Origin: an uncultured Clostridia bacterium
Lineage (GTDB): Bacteria; Bacillota_A; Clostridia; TANB77; CAG-508
Assembly (NCBI GenBank): GCA_947625985.1
Contig: CANQQF010000001.1
Span: forward strand, 1-64,000
Reading direction: 5' to 3'
DNA: 64,000 nucleotides
The position numbers were made by a program, and so were the translations under genes. The notes beneath the pieces are model-generated. The model did not search any database, was not told the DNA's origin, and saw only the letters and a program-made list of their open reading frames with translations. Positions 1-8,212 of the stretch are shown here, piece by piece (position 1 is the first letter of the stretch; each line of letters starts with the position of its first letter).

Positions 1-104
1 AAAACTTTTTTTGGTACTTTCGTACCGCTTAGGTTTGTTCTCTTGGAATTTATTGTTTACTTTTCAATGTACTTTATGTTCCTCAATTATTTACCTGCGG
101 AACG
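1..104 (-). other. putative rRNA operon leader (5' transcribed region)
   Basis: The minus-strand transcript expected from the promoter at 111-139 has no open reading frame. It contains a stretch resembling the antitermination leader of Firmicutes rRNA operons (TTGAAAAGTAAACAATAA, then GAGAACAAACC). It ends near a small GNRA hairpin, GGTAC-GAAA-GTACC, at about 14-27. The 16S gene itself is not visible and would lie just beyond base 1. The assignment is inferred from resemblance; a tRNA or other stable RNA operon leader is possible. Confidence 0.45.
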
Positions 105-110
105 ATTTTT

Positions 111-139
111 ATTATACTATACCTTTCAACCTTTGTCAA
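111..139 (-). promoter_or_regulatory. strong sigma-A promoter, probably of an rRNA operon
   Basis: On the minus strand a perfect TTGACA (134-139) is followed after 17 bases by a perfect TATAAT (111-116). This is a full-consensus housekeeping promoter firing leftwards, off the window. Such perfect promoters are typical of rRNA operons in Firmicutes. The region it transcribes is described in the next entry. Confidence 0.85.
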
Positions 140-217
140 CACTTTTTTTAAGTTTTTAAAAAATTTTTTTCAAGTAAATCTTTCCAAGAATTTTTTATCC
201 CTTTTTTATATATATAA

Positions 218-550
218 CTACTTATTAAATAAGGTTTTTACATTAGTATACCTTAATTGTTTTAATATATCTTCAGCCTTTTTACTCCTACTCCCTGTAT
301 TACAATAAACCAAAATCATTTTGTTTTTATCTTTTATTTCATCTGCTATTCTTCTTTTTATTTCATAGTATGGAATTGATATTGCATCTTTAATATGACC
401 TTCTTTAAATTCCTGCTCACTTCTAACATCAATTAATATTGCTTTTTGCTTTTTATATTTAAACCATTCTTTTTCAATTATTTCTTTTCCATCTATACAG
501 TCACATCTTACGTTTTTAATAGTACAAATCTTCTTTACTTTGTTTATCAT
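218..550 (-). CDS. rhodanese-like domain protein
   Basis: A 110-residue single-domain rhodanese. It has the substrate-side motif LIDVRSEQEF near residue 40, the GHI(K/P)DA motif near 51, and an active-site loop with Cys83 in VYCNTGSRS, which would carry the persulfide. These proteins move sulfane sulfur between cytoplasmic acceptors; the exact acceptor cannot be read here. There is no signal peptide. The C-terminus stops at LFNK, short of the usual GGxxxW ending, so it is a slightly shortened version. A weak ribosome site (AAGGGTG) precedes the ATG. It seems to be a single-gene unit. Other Cys residues at 9, 16 and 18 are not part of the family core. Confidence 0.85.
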   Translation of the reverse strand: MINKVKKICTIKNVRCDCIDGKEIIEKEWFKYKKQKAILIDVRSEQEFKEGHIKDAISIPYYEIKRRIADEIKDKNKMILVYCNTGSRSKKAEDILKQLRYTNVKTLFNK

Positions 551-716
551 TAATTTTCACCCTTTTTATTTAATAAATTTTTCTACAAATTTTTTCCTTC
601 TTATATATAATATGACTTTTTATATAAAATTTATTACAATTTTACATCTTTTCGTTACATTTCCGTAATATTTATGTAATCTTTGTAATTTTATGTTTCC
701 TTTTTGTAATATTTCG

Positions 717-799
717 TTATCCACTTTTTTTATGTGGACAATGTGGATAACTTTGTGAATAACTCAAAATAGTATCTTTTGGAACTTGATTTATTCACA
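717..799. promoter_or_regulatory. cluster of five DnaA-box-like sites
   Basis: In the 390-base gap between the rhodanese and DUF1294 genes lie five 9-mers matching or nearly matching TTATNCACA. They are 717-725 (TTATCCACT, plus), 733-741 (TTGTCCACA, minus), 742-750 (TTATCCACA, minus, perfect), 754-762 (TTATTCACA, minus, perfect) and 791-799 (TTATTCACA, plus, perfect). The flanking 560-716 stretch is extremely AT-rich with repeated GTAAT words. This is the density seen in replication origins and DnaA-titration or DnaA-regulated sites. No dnaA, dnaN or rpmH is nearby, and polC and the rRNA-type promoter both run leftwards through it, so function is open. Confidence 0.6.
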
Positions 800-873
800 A
801 AACATTTTTTTACCAAACACTATATTAAAATGTAGATTTTTTATGTGTACTACTTATTTTTTCTTAATAAAGT

Positions 874-922
874 AAAAAAGGTATGAAACGCTTTATTTTT
901 TTAAGCTTTTCATACCTTTTTT
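874..922 (-). terminator. terminator of the polC-DUF1294 unit
   Basis: An inverted repeat with arms 874-893 and about 902-921 (20 positions, one mismatch) flanks an AT loop. It carries T-runs on both strands and sits just downstream of the DUF1294 stop codon. Confidence 0.85.
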
Positions 923-940
923 GTTTTATAGTTACATAAT

Positions 941-1258
941 CTATTTAGAAAATATGAAATAGATTCCTAATATTATTTCAAGAATAAGTATTACAGGCAA
1001 TCCAATTACAAATGCTAATTTTTTAGTTTTATGTCTAAAAGTATACATACCTGCTATAGTCCCAACTCCTCCTCCAAGTGCTGTAACTATGAATATTGTT
1101 TTTTCTTTAATTCTCCAAGCACCTTTTTCAGCTTTCTTTTTATCTATTAGCATTATTAAAAATCCTATTATATTTATTATTATCAAATATATAATAATAT
1201 TTTTAACTGAAAATATATCATTAACACTAGTAGTTGTTAATATTTCATTTTCAACCAT
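941..1258 (-). CDS. DUF1294 family membrane protein
   Basis: A 105-residue integral membrane protein with the DUF1294 signature: a first helix, then MLIDKKKAEKGAWRIKEKT, a Gly-rich second helix with LGGGVGT, then FRHKTKK and a third hydrophobic helix. The family's function is not known. The ATG is preceded by AAGGAG at good spacing and lies 12 bases after the polC stop codon, so it is co-transcribed with polC and closed by the terminator at 874-922. No link to replication is implied by the family; the pairing may be fortuitous. Confidence 0.85.
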   Translation of the reverse strand: MVENEILTTTSVNDIFSVKNIIIYLIIINIIGFLIMLIDKKKAEKGAWRIKEKTIFIVTALGGGVGTIAGMYTFRHKTKKLAFVIGLPVILILEIILGIYFIFSK

Positions 1259-1270
1259 ATTTTTCTCCTT

Positions 1271-4200
1271 TTATCCAAACAAACTCAATTGATTACTCTG
1301 ACTCATACCTTCAAGACAACCAAACTTTTTCAATAAATCTGCCACAGAATTTCCAATTTTTGAACGAATTTTCATATCATCTATAGACATGAACTTTCCT
1401 TCTTTTCTTGCTTCTTCTATTCCTTGTGCTGCAATAGTACCTAATCCAGGTATACTGTTAAGAGGTGGTCGTATTCCATCATCTTCTATTAAAAACTTTG
1501 TACTATGTGATTTATATAAGTCCACTGGTAAAAATTTAAAACCTCTTTCATAAAATTCTAAAACTATTTCTAGAACTGAATAAGTACCTTTATCTTTTGC
1601 AGTTGCTTGATTTCCTAATAAATCTATTTCTTTCATTTTGTTTTTTACTTTTTCTTTTCCATATATCATATGTTCACTATCAAATTCATCTGCTCTTATT
1701 GAAAAAAATGCTGCATAATATGCTAATGGTTTATGAACTTTAAACCATGCTATTCTAAATGCCATTGTTACATAAGCAGCTGCATGTGCTTTTGGGAACA
1801 TATACTTGATTTTTTTACATGAATCAATATACCATTCAGGTACATCATGTTCTCTTAATAACTCTTCATATTCAGGCCACTTAGGTTCTGCTCCTTTAGC
1901 TACTTTTCCTTTACGTACAGATTCCATTATTTTAAAAGCAGAATTTGGTGGAACGCCTTGCTTAATTAAGTAAATCATTATATCGTCTCTTGTACATATA
2001 GCTTGATCTAGAGTCGTTACTCCTTCTTGTATTAATGTTTGAGCATTATTTAACCATACATCAGTACCATGTGAAAGTCCAGATATACGTATCAGTTCCT
2101 CAAATGTTGTTGGTTTAGTATCAACTAACATACCTCTAACAAACTTTGTTCCAAATTCAGGTATACCAAAACTACCAACCTCTGAATGAATTTGCTCTGG
2201 TGTAACCCCTAATGCTTTTGTAGAACTAAATAATGACATTGTTTCTTTATCATCTAAAGGGATTTTTTGTGGATCTACTCCAGTTATATCTTGTAACATT
2301 CTTATCATTGTTGGATCATCATGTCCTAGTATATCCAATTTTAATAAGTTTTGGTCTATTGAGTGATAATCAAAATGTGTTGTTACAATATCTGAGTTTG
2401 GATCATCAGCTGGATGTTGCACTGGACAGAACTCATATATTTCTCTTCCTTTTGGTACAACAATAATTCCTCCTGGATGTTGACCTGTAGTTCTTTTTAT
2501 TCCAGTACAACCTTTTGATAATCGTAATATTTCTGCTTTATTTACTGGTATATTTCTATCCTCATAATATCCTTTAACATACCCATACGCTGTTTTATCA
2601 GCAATTGTTCCAATTGTACCAGCTTTAAATGTCGTTCCTTTTCCAAAAATAACCTCTGTATATTTATGTGCTTTTGCTTGATATTCTCCTGAAAAATTCA
2701 AATCAATATCTGGTTCTTTATCTCCATTAAATCCTAAAAAGGTTTCAAATGGTATATCCATTCCATCCTTGTCCATCATAGTTCCGCATTTAGGACATTC
2801 TTTATCAGGTAAATCAAATCCATTTTTAAATCCGTAATCTGTAAAATCTGAAAATTTACATTTTGGACAACGATAGTGTGGTGGAAGTGAATTAACTTCT
2901 GTAATTCCTGTCATATTTGCTACAAAAGATGATCCTACAGATCCTCTTGATCCAACTAGGTATCCGTCTTCATTTGATTTCCATACTAATTTTTGAGCGA
3001 TGATGTACATAACCGAAAAACCATTTTTTATAATTGAGTCTAACTCTTTATCCAATCTTTCTTGAACTATTTCTGGCAAAGAATCTCCATATAATTCGTG
3101 TGCTTTGTTATATGCAATATCTTTTATTGTTTGCTCACAACCTGGAATATGTGGTGGACACTTTTCTGATGATATAGGACTTATTCTTTCACACATATCA
3201 GCAATTTTATTTGTGTTTGTTACAACCACTTCATATGCTTTCTCTTCTCCTAAATATGAAAATTCATCAAGCATTTCATTTGTTGTTCTTAAGTATAGTG
3301 GAGCTTGATTATCAGCATCATCATATTTTTGCCCCGCTTCTAATATACGTCTATATATCTCATCTTGAGGATCCATAAAATGAACATCACATGTTGCGAC
3401 TACTAATTTATCTAATTTTTCTCCTAGAGCTACAATCTTTCTATTTATATCTCTAAGTTCCTCTTCGTTTGCAACTATTCCATTTCTAACTAAAAATTCA
3501 TTATTTCCTATAGGTTGAATTTCTAGATAATCATAACTTTCCGCAATCTCCTCTATTTCATCATCAGGCTTTCCAAGTTCAATTGCCTGATATAACTCTC
3601 CTGCTTCACATGCACTTCCAAGTATTAATCCTTCTGAATATTGTTTATATAAACTCTTTAAAATACGAGGTTTTCTATAGAAATAATTTAGATGTGAATA
3701 AGATACAAGTTTATATAGATTTTTTAAACCTACATAATTTTTAGCTAAAATAATTGCATGATATGGTTTCAATTTTTTATATTCTTCTTTTTTTGCTTGT
3801 TCGTCAATACTTACTGTATTAATATCTTTTACTTTTTCTGCACCACGCTTTTTAATTTCTTCCATCATAACTTTTAAAACTTTAACTGTTGTATCCACAT
3901 CATCTAAAGCTCTATGTGCAACTTCTACTTTAATTCCTAAATTTTCTGCTATTTTACCTAATTTATATTTTTTAAAATCTGGGAATAAAGCTCTTGCCAT
4001 TGCGAGAGTATCTATATATGTATAATCAAATTCATATCCAAGTCTTTGTGCATTTTGTTTTAAGAATCCTATGTCAAAACTTGCATTATGTGCTACTAAT
4101 ACACTTCCTTCTATAAATTCTAAAATTCTAGGAAACATTTCTTCTATTGTTGGTGCATCTTTTACCATATCATCTGTAATATTTGTTACTTGTGTAACTC

Positions 4201-5635
4201 GTTCTGGTATATGTTTTTCAGGATTAACAAATTCTCCCAATTGATCAATAACTTCTCCATTTTTTACTTTCATTATTCCAACTTCTGTTATTCTTTCAGT
4301 TGTCGCTGAAAATCCTGTGGTTTCTAAATCTAATACACAATAAGTAGTATCTATGTCTTGTCCTTTTGCATTTGTTACTATTGAATTTTCATCTGGAACA
4401 AGATATGCTTCAACTCCATAAATCACTTTCATGTCAGGGTTATCTTTTCCTAGCAATTTATGTGCTTCTGGAAAAGCTTGTACAACTCCATGATCTGTTA
4501 TAGCAATTGACTTCATTCCCCATTTCATTGCTCGTTTTATTAAATCTGTTGCAGATGTCATTGCATCCATTTGGCTCATTTTTGTATGCATATGCAACTC
4601 TACTCTTTTTTCTTCTGCCAGATCTCTTCTTTCTTTTTTTTCAAGTCCATTTGTTTCAATAATTGTATATGCTAATACTGTTAGTTCTCCAGCATATTGA
4701 TCAAATTGTGCATTACCTACTATTTTCAAACCTTTAGATTTCTTTATTCTTTTTATTATATTTCCTGCTTTCTCTTGTCCTAAAAAAGCTTTACATGTCA
4801 AAGTACTTGTTCCATCATACAAATCAAATGTTAACAATGTTTTTCCTGACCTTAATTCTCTTGAATCTACATTGACTACATCTCCAGATAATACTACCTT
4901 TCCATCATCAACTGTTAAATCTTCTATTTTAACTATTGGATCTTTTATATTCATGCTTCTGCCTAAAATTAATGGTGTTTCTTCTTCAATTTTCTCTTCT
5001 TTAACTTCAGATTTGTTTTCTATAGAATCTTGAGGTTGTATTTTTACTTCTTCTGGTTCAGGCGTTCTCTTAGCTACTTCTTCCATCATCCTTTGTATTG
5101 CTCTATCTTGTTGTCTTTGTTTGCTTTCTTTTATTGCTTTCATTTCTTCATCAGATACTTGTTCTTTTAACTCTATTTTATATTTTTTTCCAAATAGATT
5201 GGTTATAGTATTTTGGATTTCTACATCTGCCTTTTTTGCTTTTAGAAAATCAACACCTGGAATATGCATATTAACACGTATTGTATCTCCTTCAACTTCA
5301 ATATCACTCTTTTTTAGTAACATATTTTTTGCAAGTGGATATCTATGTGCTATATAACAAATAATATTTTCCCATTCTTTATCTACTGAATTTATTTTTG
5401 TACTTTTTTCATAATCAATTTTAATATTTACCTTAGAAAATTTGAATCTATCTCTTAGAAATTTTTCCAAAAACCATATATCCTTTACTTCAAGGTATTC
5501 TTGAGAATGCAAAATAATGCCCAAGCTATTTTCTTTTTTGCTAACATTTAAAGCTTTAACTTCGGCATTTTTTATAATTGATTCAGTTGAATAATCACTA
5601 AATATCTCACCAACAATTTTATTCTTTTCGGCCAT
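1271..5635 (-). CDS. polC: DNA polymerase III alpha subunit, PolC type
   Basis: The replicative DNA polymerase of low-GC Gram-positives, 1454 residues, which is normal for PolC. In order: an N-terminal domain, an OB-fold near 235-330, a PHP domain beginning VELHMHTKMSQMDAM near 345, and a DnaQ-like 3'-5' exonuclease inserted in the PHP domain (DLETTGF near 434, later VAHNASFD and HRALDD). Then comes the C-family polymerase core with a zinc-binding CPKC...CPKCG pair and the catalytic PDIDLNFSG motif. The exonuclease insertion and zinc finger separate PolC from DnaE. It has a GAGGAG ribosome site and is the first gene of a two-gene unit. All key motifs are intact. Confidence 0.98.
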   Translation of the reverse strand: MAEKNKIVGEIFSDYSTESIIKNAEVKALNVSKKENSLGIILHSQEYLEVKDIWFLEKFLRDRFKFSKVNIKIDYEKSTKINSVDKEWENIICYIAHRYPLAKNMLLKKSDIEVEGDTIRVNMHIPGVDFLKAKKADVEIQNTITNLFGKKYKIELKEQVSDEEMKAIKESKQRQQDRAIQRMMEEVAKRTPEPEEVKIQPQDSIENKSEVKEEKIEEETPLILGRSMNIKDPIVKIEDLTVDDGKVVLSGDVVNVDSRELRSGKTLLTFDLYDGTSTLTCKAFLGQEKAGNIIKRIKKSKGLKIVGNAQFDQYAGELTVLAYTIIETNGLEKKERRDLAEEKRVELHMHTKMSQMDAMTSATDLIKRAMKWGMKSIAITDHGVVQAFPEAHKLLGKDNPDMKVIYGVEAYLVPDENSIVTNAKGQDIDTTYCVLDLETTGFSATTERITEVGIMKVKNGEVIDQLGEFVNPEKHIPERVTQVTNITDDMVKDAPTIEEMFPRILEFIEGSVLVAHNASFDIGFLKQNAQRLGYEFDYTYIDTLAMARALFPDFKKYKLGKIAENLGIKVEVAHRALDDVDTTVKVLKVMMEEIKKRGAEKVKDINTVSIDEQAKKEEYKKLKPYHAIILAKNYVGLKNLYKLVSYSHLNYFYRKPRILKSLYKQYSEGLILGSACEAGELYQAIELGKPDDEIEEIAESYDYLEIQPIGNNEFLVRNGIVANEEELRDINRKIVALGEKLDKLVVATCDVHFMDPQDEIYRRILEAGQKYDDADNQAPLYLRTTNEMLDEFSYLGEEKAYEVVVTNTNKIADMCERISPISSEKCPPHIPGCEQTIKDIAYNKAHELYGDSLPEIVQERLDKELDSIIKNGFSVMYIIAQKLVWKSNEDGYLVGSRGSVGSSFVANMTGITEVNSLPPHYRCPKCKFSDFTDYGFKNGFDLPDKECPKCGTMMDKDGMDIPFETFLGFNGDKEPDIDLNFSGEYQAKAHKYTEVIFGKGTTFKAGTIGTIADKTAYGYVKGYYEDRNIPVNKAEILRLSKGCTGIKRTTGQHPGGIIVVPKGREIYEFCPVQHPADDPNSDIVTTHFDYHSIDQNLLKLDILGHDDPTMIRMLQDITGVDPQKIPLDDKETMSLFSSTKALGVTPEQIHSEVGSFGIPEFGTKFVRGMLVDTKPTTFEELIRISGLSHGTDVWLNNAQTLIQEGVTTLDQAICTRDDIMIYLIKQGVPPNSAFKIMESVRKGKVAKGAEPKWPEYEELLREHDVPEWYIDSCKKIKYMFPKAHAAAYVTMAFRIAWFKVHKPLAYYAAFFSIRADEFDSEHMIYGKEKVKNKMKEIDLLGNQATAKDKGTYSVLEIVLEFYERGFKFLPVDLYKSHSTKFLIEDDGIRPPLNSIPGLGTIAAQGIEEARKEGKFMSIDDMKIRSKIGNSVADLLKKFGCLEGMSQSNQLSLFG

Positions 5636-5811
5636 TTCAACTCTCCTCTTTTCAATCAGATTCTATCATAAAAAAATTTATTTTTAAACACTTTATAAAA
5701 AATAATCTCTCTGATTTTTTTTATTTTGTGTCAAAAAAAAATCTATTACATAGTATATATCATACAAAGGATTTACGAAAAAAAACATATCTATGAAAGG
5801 AGGTCCAAAGT

Positions 5812-5919
5812 ATGCCAGAGAATAGAGGTTGTGGCGGTTTTGGCGATGACTGCTGCTGGATAGTTATTCTTATATTATTACTTTGTTTCTGCGGCGGAAA
5901 CAGAGGTGGATGTTGCTAA
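5812..5919 (+). CDS. 35-residue Gly/Cys-rich membrane peptide, YjcZ-like
   Basis: A short plus-strand gene of 35 codons between polC and the pilin-like gene, too short for usual ORF cut-offs. It starts at ATG 5812, seven bases after an excellent AAAGGAGGT (5796-5804), and stops at TAA 5917. The peptide has a Gly/Cys head with CCW, one hydrophobic helix (IVILILLLCF) and a CGGNRGGCC tail; seven of 35 residues are Cys. Its build resembles the small YjcZ/YhbD-type sporulation peptides of Bacillus, known as short single-helix Gly-rich proteins. The strong ribosome site and dedicated terminator argue that it is real. Cys content is higher than in typical YjcZ, so a metal- or membrane-associated role is also possible. 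Confidence 0.75.
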   Translation: MPENRGCGGFGDDCCWIVILILLLCFCGGNRGGCC

Positions 5920-5947
5920 TCCTAATATAAAATTATAAATGGATTAC

Positions 5948-5991
5948 AATCAAAGTTGTCAAAATCTTCGATTTCACTCTAACTTTGCTTG
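5948..5991 (+). repeat. dispersed hairpin repeat, copy A
   Basis: A 44-base imperfect inverted repeat with outer arms CAAAGTT / AACTTTG and an inner AAAATC / GATTT. It lies after the stop of the Cys-rich peptide. The same sequence, with scattered changes, recurs at 59794-59837 (opposite orientation, roughly 80% identical by eye) and in a more diverged form at 61332-61376. Confidence 0.7.
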
Positions 5992-6004
5992 CCGTGCAAT
6001 TATA

Positions 6005-6036
6005 AAAGATACGCTTTAATTTGCGTATCTTTTTTT
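6005..6036. terminator. bidirectional terminator
   Basis: Perfect 10-bp stem (AAAGATACGC 6005-6014, GCGTATCTTT 6023-6032) with an 8-base loop, followed by T-runs on both strands. It ends both the plus-strand Cys-rich peptide gene and the minus-strand gene whose stop codon begins at 6039. Confidence 0.85.
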
Positions 6037-6825
6037 CTAATATGTCCATAAATCCAAATTGTAATCGTCTATATTTGCACCATTTTCAATAGTTTCTGTT
6101 CTTAAGAATAATCCTTTAAATGATCCTTTCTTTTTTATTTCAATTTTTTCAGAAACTCTATTAATTCCATTGTAACTATATAGTTTTTCTTCCTCATTAA
6201 TTGACTCTGATTTATCTTGTAAATCTTCTTCAGAAACTCCTATTAAATTCCAAGCTGCTTTCATTTCAGAATCACTAAATCCATCAAAACTTGTATATTT
6301 ATTTATATTATACTTTTTATAAAAGCTATTAACGTCTCCACCTGTTGAAACTATTTCATTTAATTCTTTTTGCTGTTCTTCATTTAATTGATAAGGAGCT
6401 TTATCACTAAAGCATACTAATTTACATGAATACTTATTGTCTTTTGAAACTATATTCAATATTGTTTTATCTTTATTAAATTTTATATCATATCCAATTT
6501 CTTTTAACTTACCAGAAATCATCAAATTAAAATCATTTATAAATATATGGTCTAAATTAGTGGTATTCAAATTCGCATCAGCTTTTTCAATCTTTTTAAC
6601 TTGTAATACATAAGGTTTTCCATCTGGTTCTTTATTTTGTTCTTTTTCACTTGTTGGTGATGCAGTTTCAATAGTTTGCATTGTATTTGCAACTTGGATA
6701 TTACCTTCATTCTTCTTTTCACTTGAATTAATACTTATTATTATAATAACTACTGCAATTATAAATATAACAATAATTGCAATTATAATAGCTGAAACTA
6801 ATGTTAAGCCGTTTTCTTTTTTCAC
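6037..6825 (-). CDS. hypothetical membrane-anchored protein with prepilin-like N-terminus
   Basis: A 262-residue protein I do not recognise. The N-terminus, MKKENGLTLVSAIIIAI, has a short basic leader, then Gly-Leu-Thr-Leu-Val and a long pure hydrophobic stretch to about residue 33. This resembles a type IV prepilin, but the usual Glu at +5 is absent, so it may simply be a signal anchor. The rest is predicted extracellular, hydrophilic and Glu/Lys/Asn-rich. It starts at GTG 6825 with AAGGAGG six bases upstream; the overlapping ATG two bases upstream reads straight into a stop. It lies 26 bases downstream of a sortase gene in the same direction, but has no LPxTG-type tail. Confidence 0.6.
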   Translation of the reverse strand: MKKENGLTLVSAIIIAIIVIFIIAVVIIIISINSSEKKNEGNIQVANTMQTIETASPTSEKEQNKEPDGKPYVLQVKKIEKADANLNTTNLDHIFINDFNLMISGKLKEIGYDIKFNKDKTILNIVSKDNKYSCKLVCFSDKAPYQLNEEQQKELNEIVSTGGDVNSFYKKYNINKYTSFDGFSDSEMKAAWNLIGVSEEDLQDKSESINEEEKLYSYNGINRVSEKIEIKKKGSFKGLFLRTETIENGANIDDYNLDLWTY

Positions 6826-6851
6826 ATTAATCCTCCTTTTTTCTTTTGTTT

Positions 6852-7526
6852 TTATTTTGCTAAAATAATTATTCTATTCAAATCATCATCTGTACATGAT
6901 TGTAATGTGATTTCTGGAGAATCTCCAGTTTCACGTTTTAAATAATCGGTATCTTCAGCTGTTGTGATAAATTTATTATATACTGTATATTCTCTGCTTG
7001 ATCCATCCATTGCTGTTATTATTATTTTATCTCCAATCTCTAAATTATTATTATTTGAAAATAGTGTACCATTTCTATAATTATGACCTACTATAAAAGT
7101 ATTCCCTGATACATTTATTTCTCCTGTTTTATATAATAAACAAGGTGCCTCTTCCATACCTGAAACAGTTACTGCATTTAAAAAAGGTGAATCTACTCCT
7201 GTTTTAGGAATAGTAATTTTTCCCGCTACTTCAAATCCTTTATATATAGGATCTAAAGGTATCAATACTGGCTCTTGAGGTTCTTCTGTTGCTTCTACTG
7301 GCTCTGGTTTCTCTGTTCGTATATTTACATTTAATATTTCATCTTTTTCATTTTCCACAATTCTTTCTAATTGTGCAACATATTCTATTTTTTCTTCTAC
7401 TTCAATATTATCAGATTCTTTTCTTGTTAGTATAATTACAAAAATAATTGTACCTATCAAAATAAGTAATATTATTAATGTTATTATTATAAATTCAGGT
7501 TTATGAAGTATTTTTTTCACTTTCAC
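6852..7526 (-). CDS. sortase
   Basis: A membrane-anchored cysteine transpeptidase that joins surface proteins to the cell wall. An N-terminal helix (about residues 13-37) and a Glu/Pro-rich linker lead to a C-terminal sortase barrel with His151 (IVGHNYRNGT), Cys214 (LQSCTDDD) and Arg221 (NRII), numbered from the longest frame. The ending matches compact class D/E-like sortases. The longest frame starts at GTG 7535, but that codon lies inside the Shine-Dalgarno-like GAAGGTG; GTG 7526, six bases after it, is the better start. The 5' end overlaps the upstream CmpB-like gene by about 26 bases, implying translational coupling. No LPxTG substrate is adjacent in this unit. Confidence 0.88.
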   Translation of the reverse strand: MKVKKILHKPEFIIITLIILLILIGTIIFVIILTRKESDNIEVEEKIEYVAQLERIVENEKDEILNVNIRTEKPEPVEATEEPQEPVLIPLDPIYKGFEVAGKITIPKTGVDSPFLNAVTVSGMEEAPCLLYKTGEINVSGNTFIVGHNYRNGTLFSNNNNLEIGDKIIITAMDGSSREYTVYNKFITTAEDTDYLKRETGDSPEITLQSCTDDDLNRIIILAK

Positions 7527-8175
7527 TTTGTTCACCTTCTATCGTTTGTCTATTAAAATATATTTTGTTTAATCTTTCGTCTGGATATGTTTGATCCAAA
7601 TATTCTTCAAATTTATTCCTTGCCTCTATCCCTTCTGCTCTTTCATTTTGTCTCACTGTTGCAATAATAGATATCGCAACATCATATATAATAAATATCA
7701 TCAGTATATATGAAATAATGATTACTTTCATATCATCCAAATATTTATCATTTTTTATTAATATAGGATATACTGCTTTTAAAAAAACTACTCCTATTAC
7801 TCCCCAATAAAAACAATATTGTATACATGTTCTTCCATTAAAATTTAATATCATATGACTATAATCCCACGAAATGTTTCCAAAAAACAATTCTTGAAAA
7901 AATGAGCATAAATATTCTAATGCTCCTCCTAATATCATACCTTTAAAAAAAACTTTTTTAGGATTTTGTTCAGTTCTTATTAAAAAATAGTATGCAAGTG
8001 CTCCCATTCCATATACTTGAATAAAAGGACCATAAATTAAACCACGTCTAATCTCTAGAGATCTTGTATATACTAAAGAATATAATATTTCAGTAAAAAA
8101 TCCAAAAACACTTCCTATTACTAATATCCAAAAACATCGCAATATAAATTTGTTAATTTGTTTTACTTTTTTCAT
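7501..8175 (-). CDS. CmpB-like putative ABC-transporter membrane protein
   Basis: A 224-residue multi-spanning membrane protein of the family annotated as putative ABC transporter CmpB (PF06541-type). Visible hallmarks are GFFTEILYS in helix 1, RRGLIYGPFIQVYGMGAL, an EYLCSFFQE helix and SWDYSHMILNFNGRTCIQY. Despite the family name no ATPase gene is nearby and the transport role is unproven. A GAGGT ribosome site precedes the ATG. Its 3' end overlaps the sortase gene. A second member of the family is at 59156-59713. The C-terminal 50 residues are hydrophilic and not conserved. Confidence 0.8.
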   Translation of the reverse strand: MKKVKQINKFILRCFWILVIGSVFGFFTEILYSLVYTRSLEIRRGLIYGPFIQVYGMGALAYYFLIRTEQNPKKVFFKGMILGGALEYLCSFFQELFFGNISWDYSHMILNFNGRTCIQYCFYWGVIGVVFLKAVYPILIKNDKYLDDMKVIIISYILMIFIIYDVAISIIATVRQNERAEGIEARNKFEEYLDQTYPDERLNKIYFNRQTIEGEQSESEKNTS

Positions 8176-8212
8176 ATTTTACCTCAATTTATCTTGTTAG
8201 TATTATATACTA

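Noticed and set aside
717..799. Calling the DnaA-box cluster the chromosomal origin oriC
   Set aside because: No dnaA/dnaN/rpmH nearby, and genes on both sides run in the same direction instead of diverging; reported only as a DnaA-box cluster.
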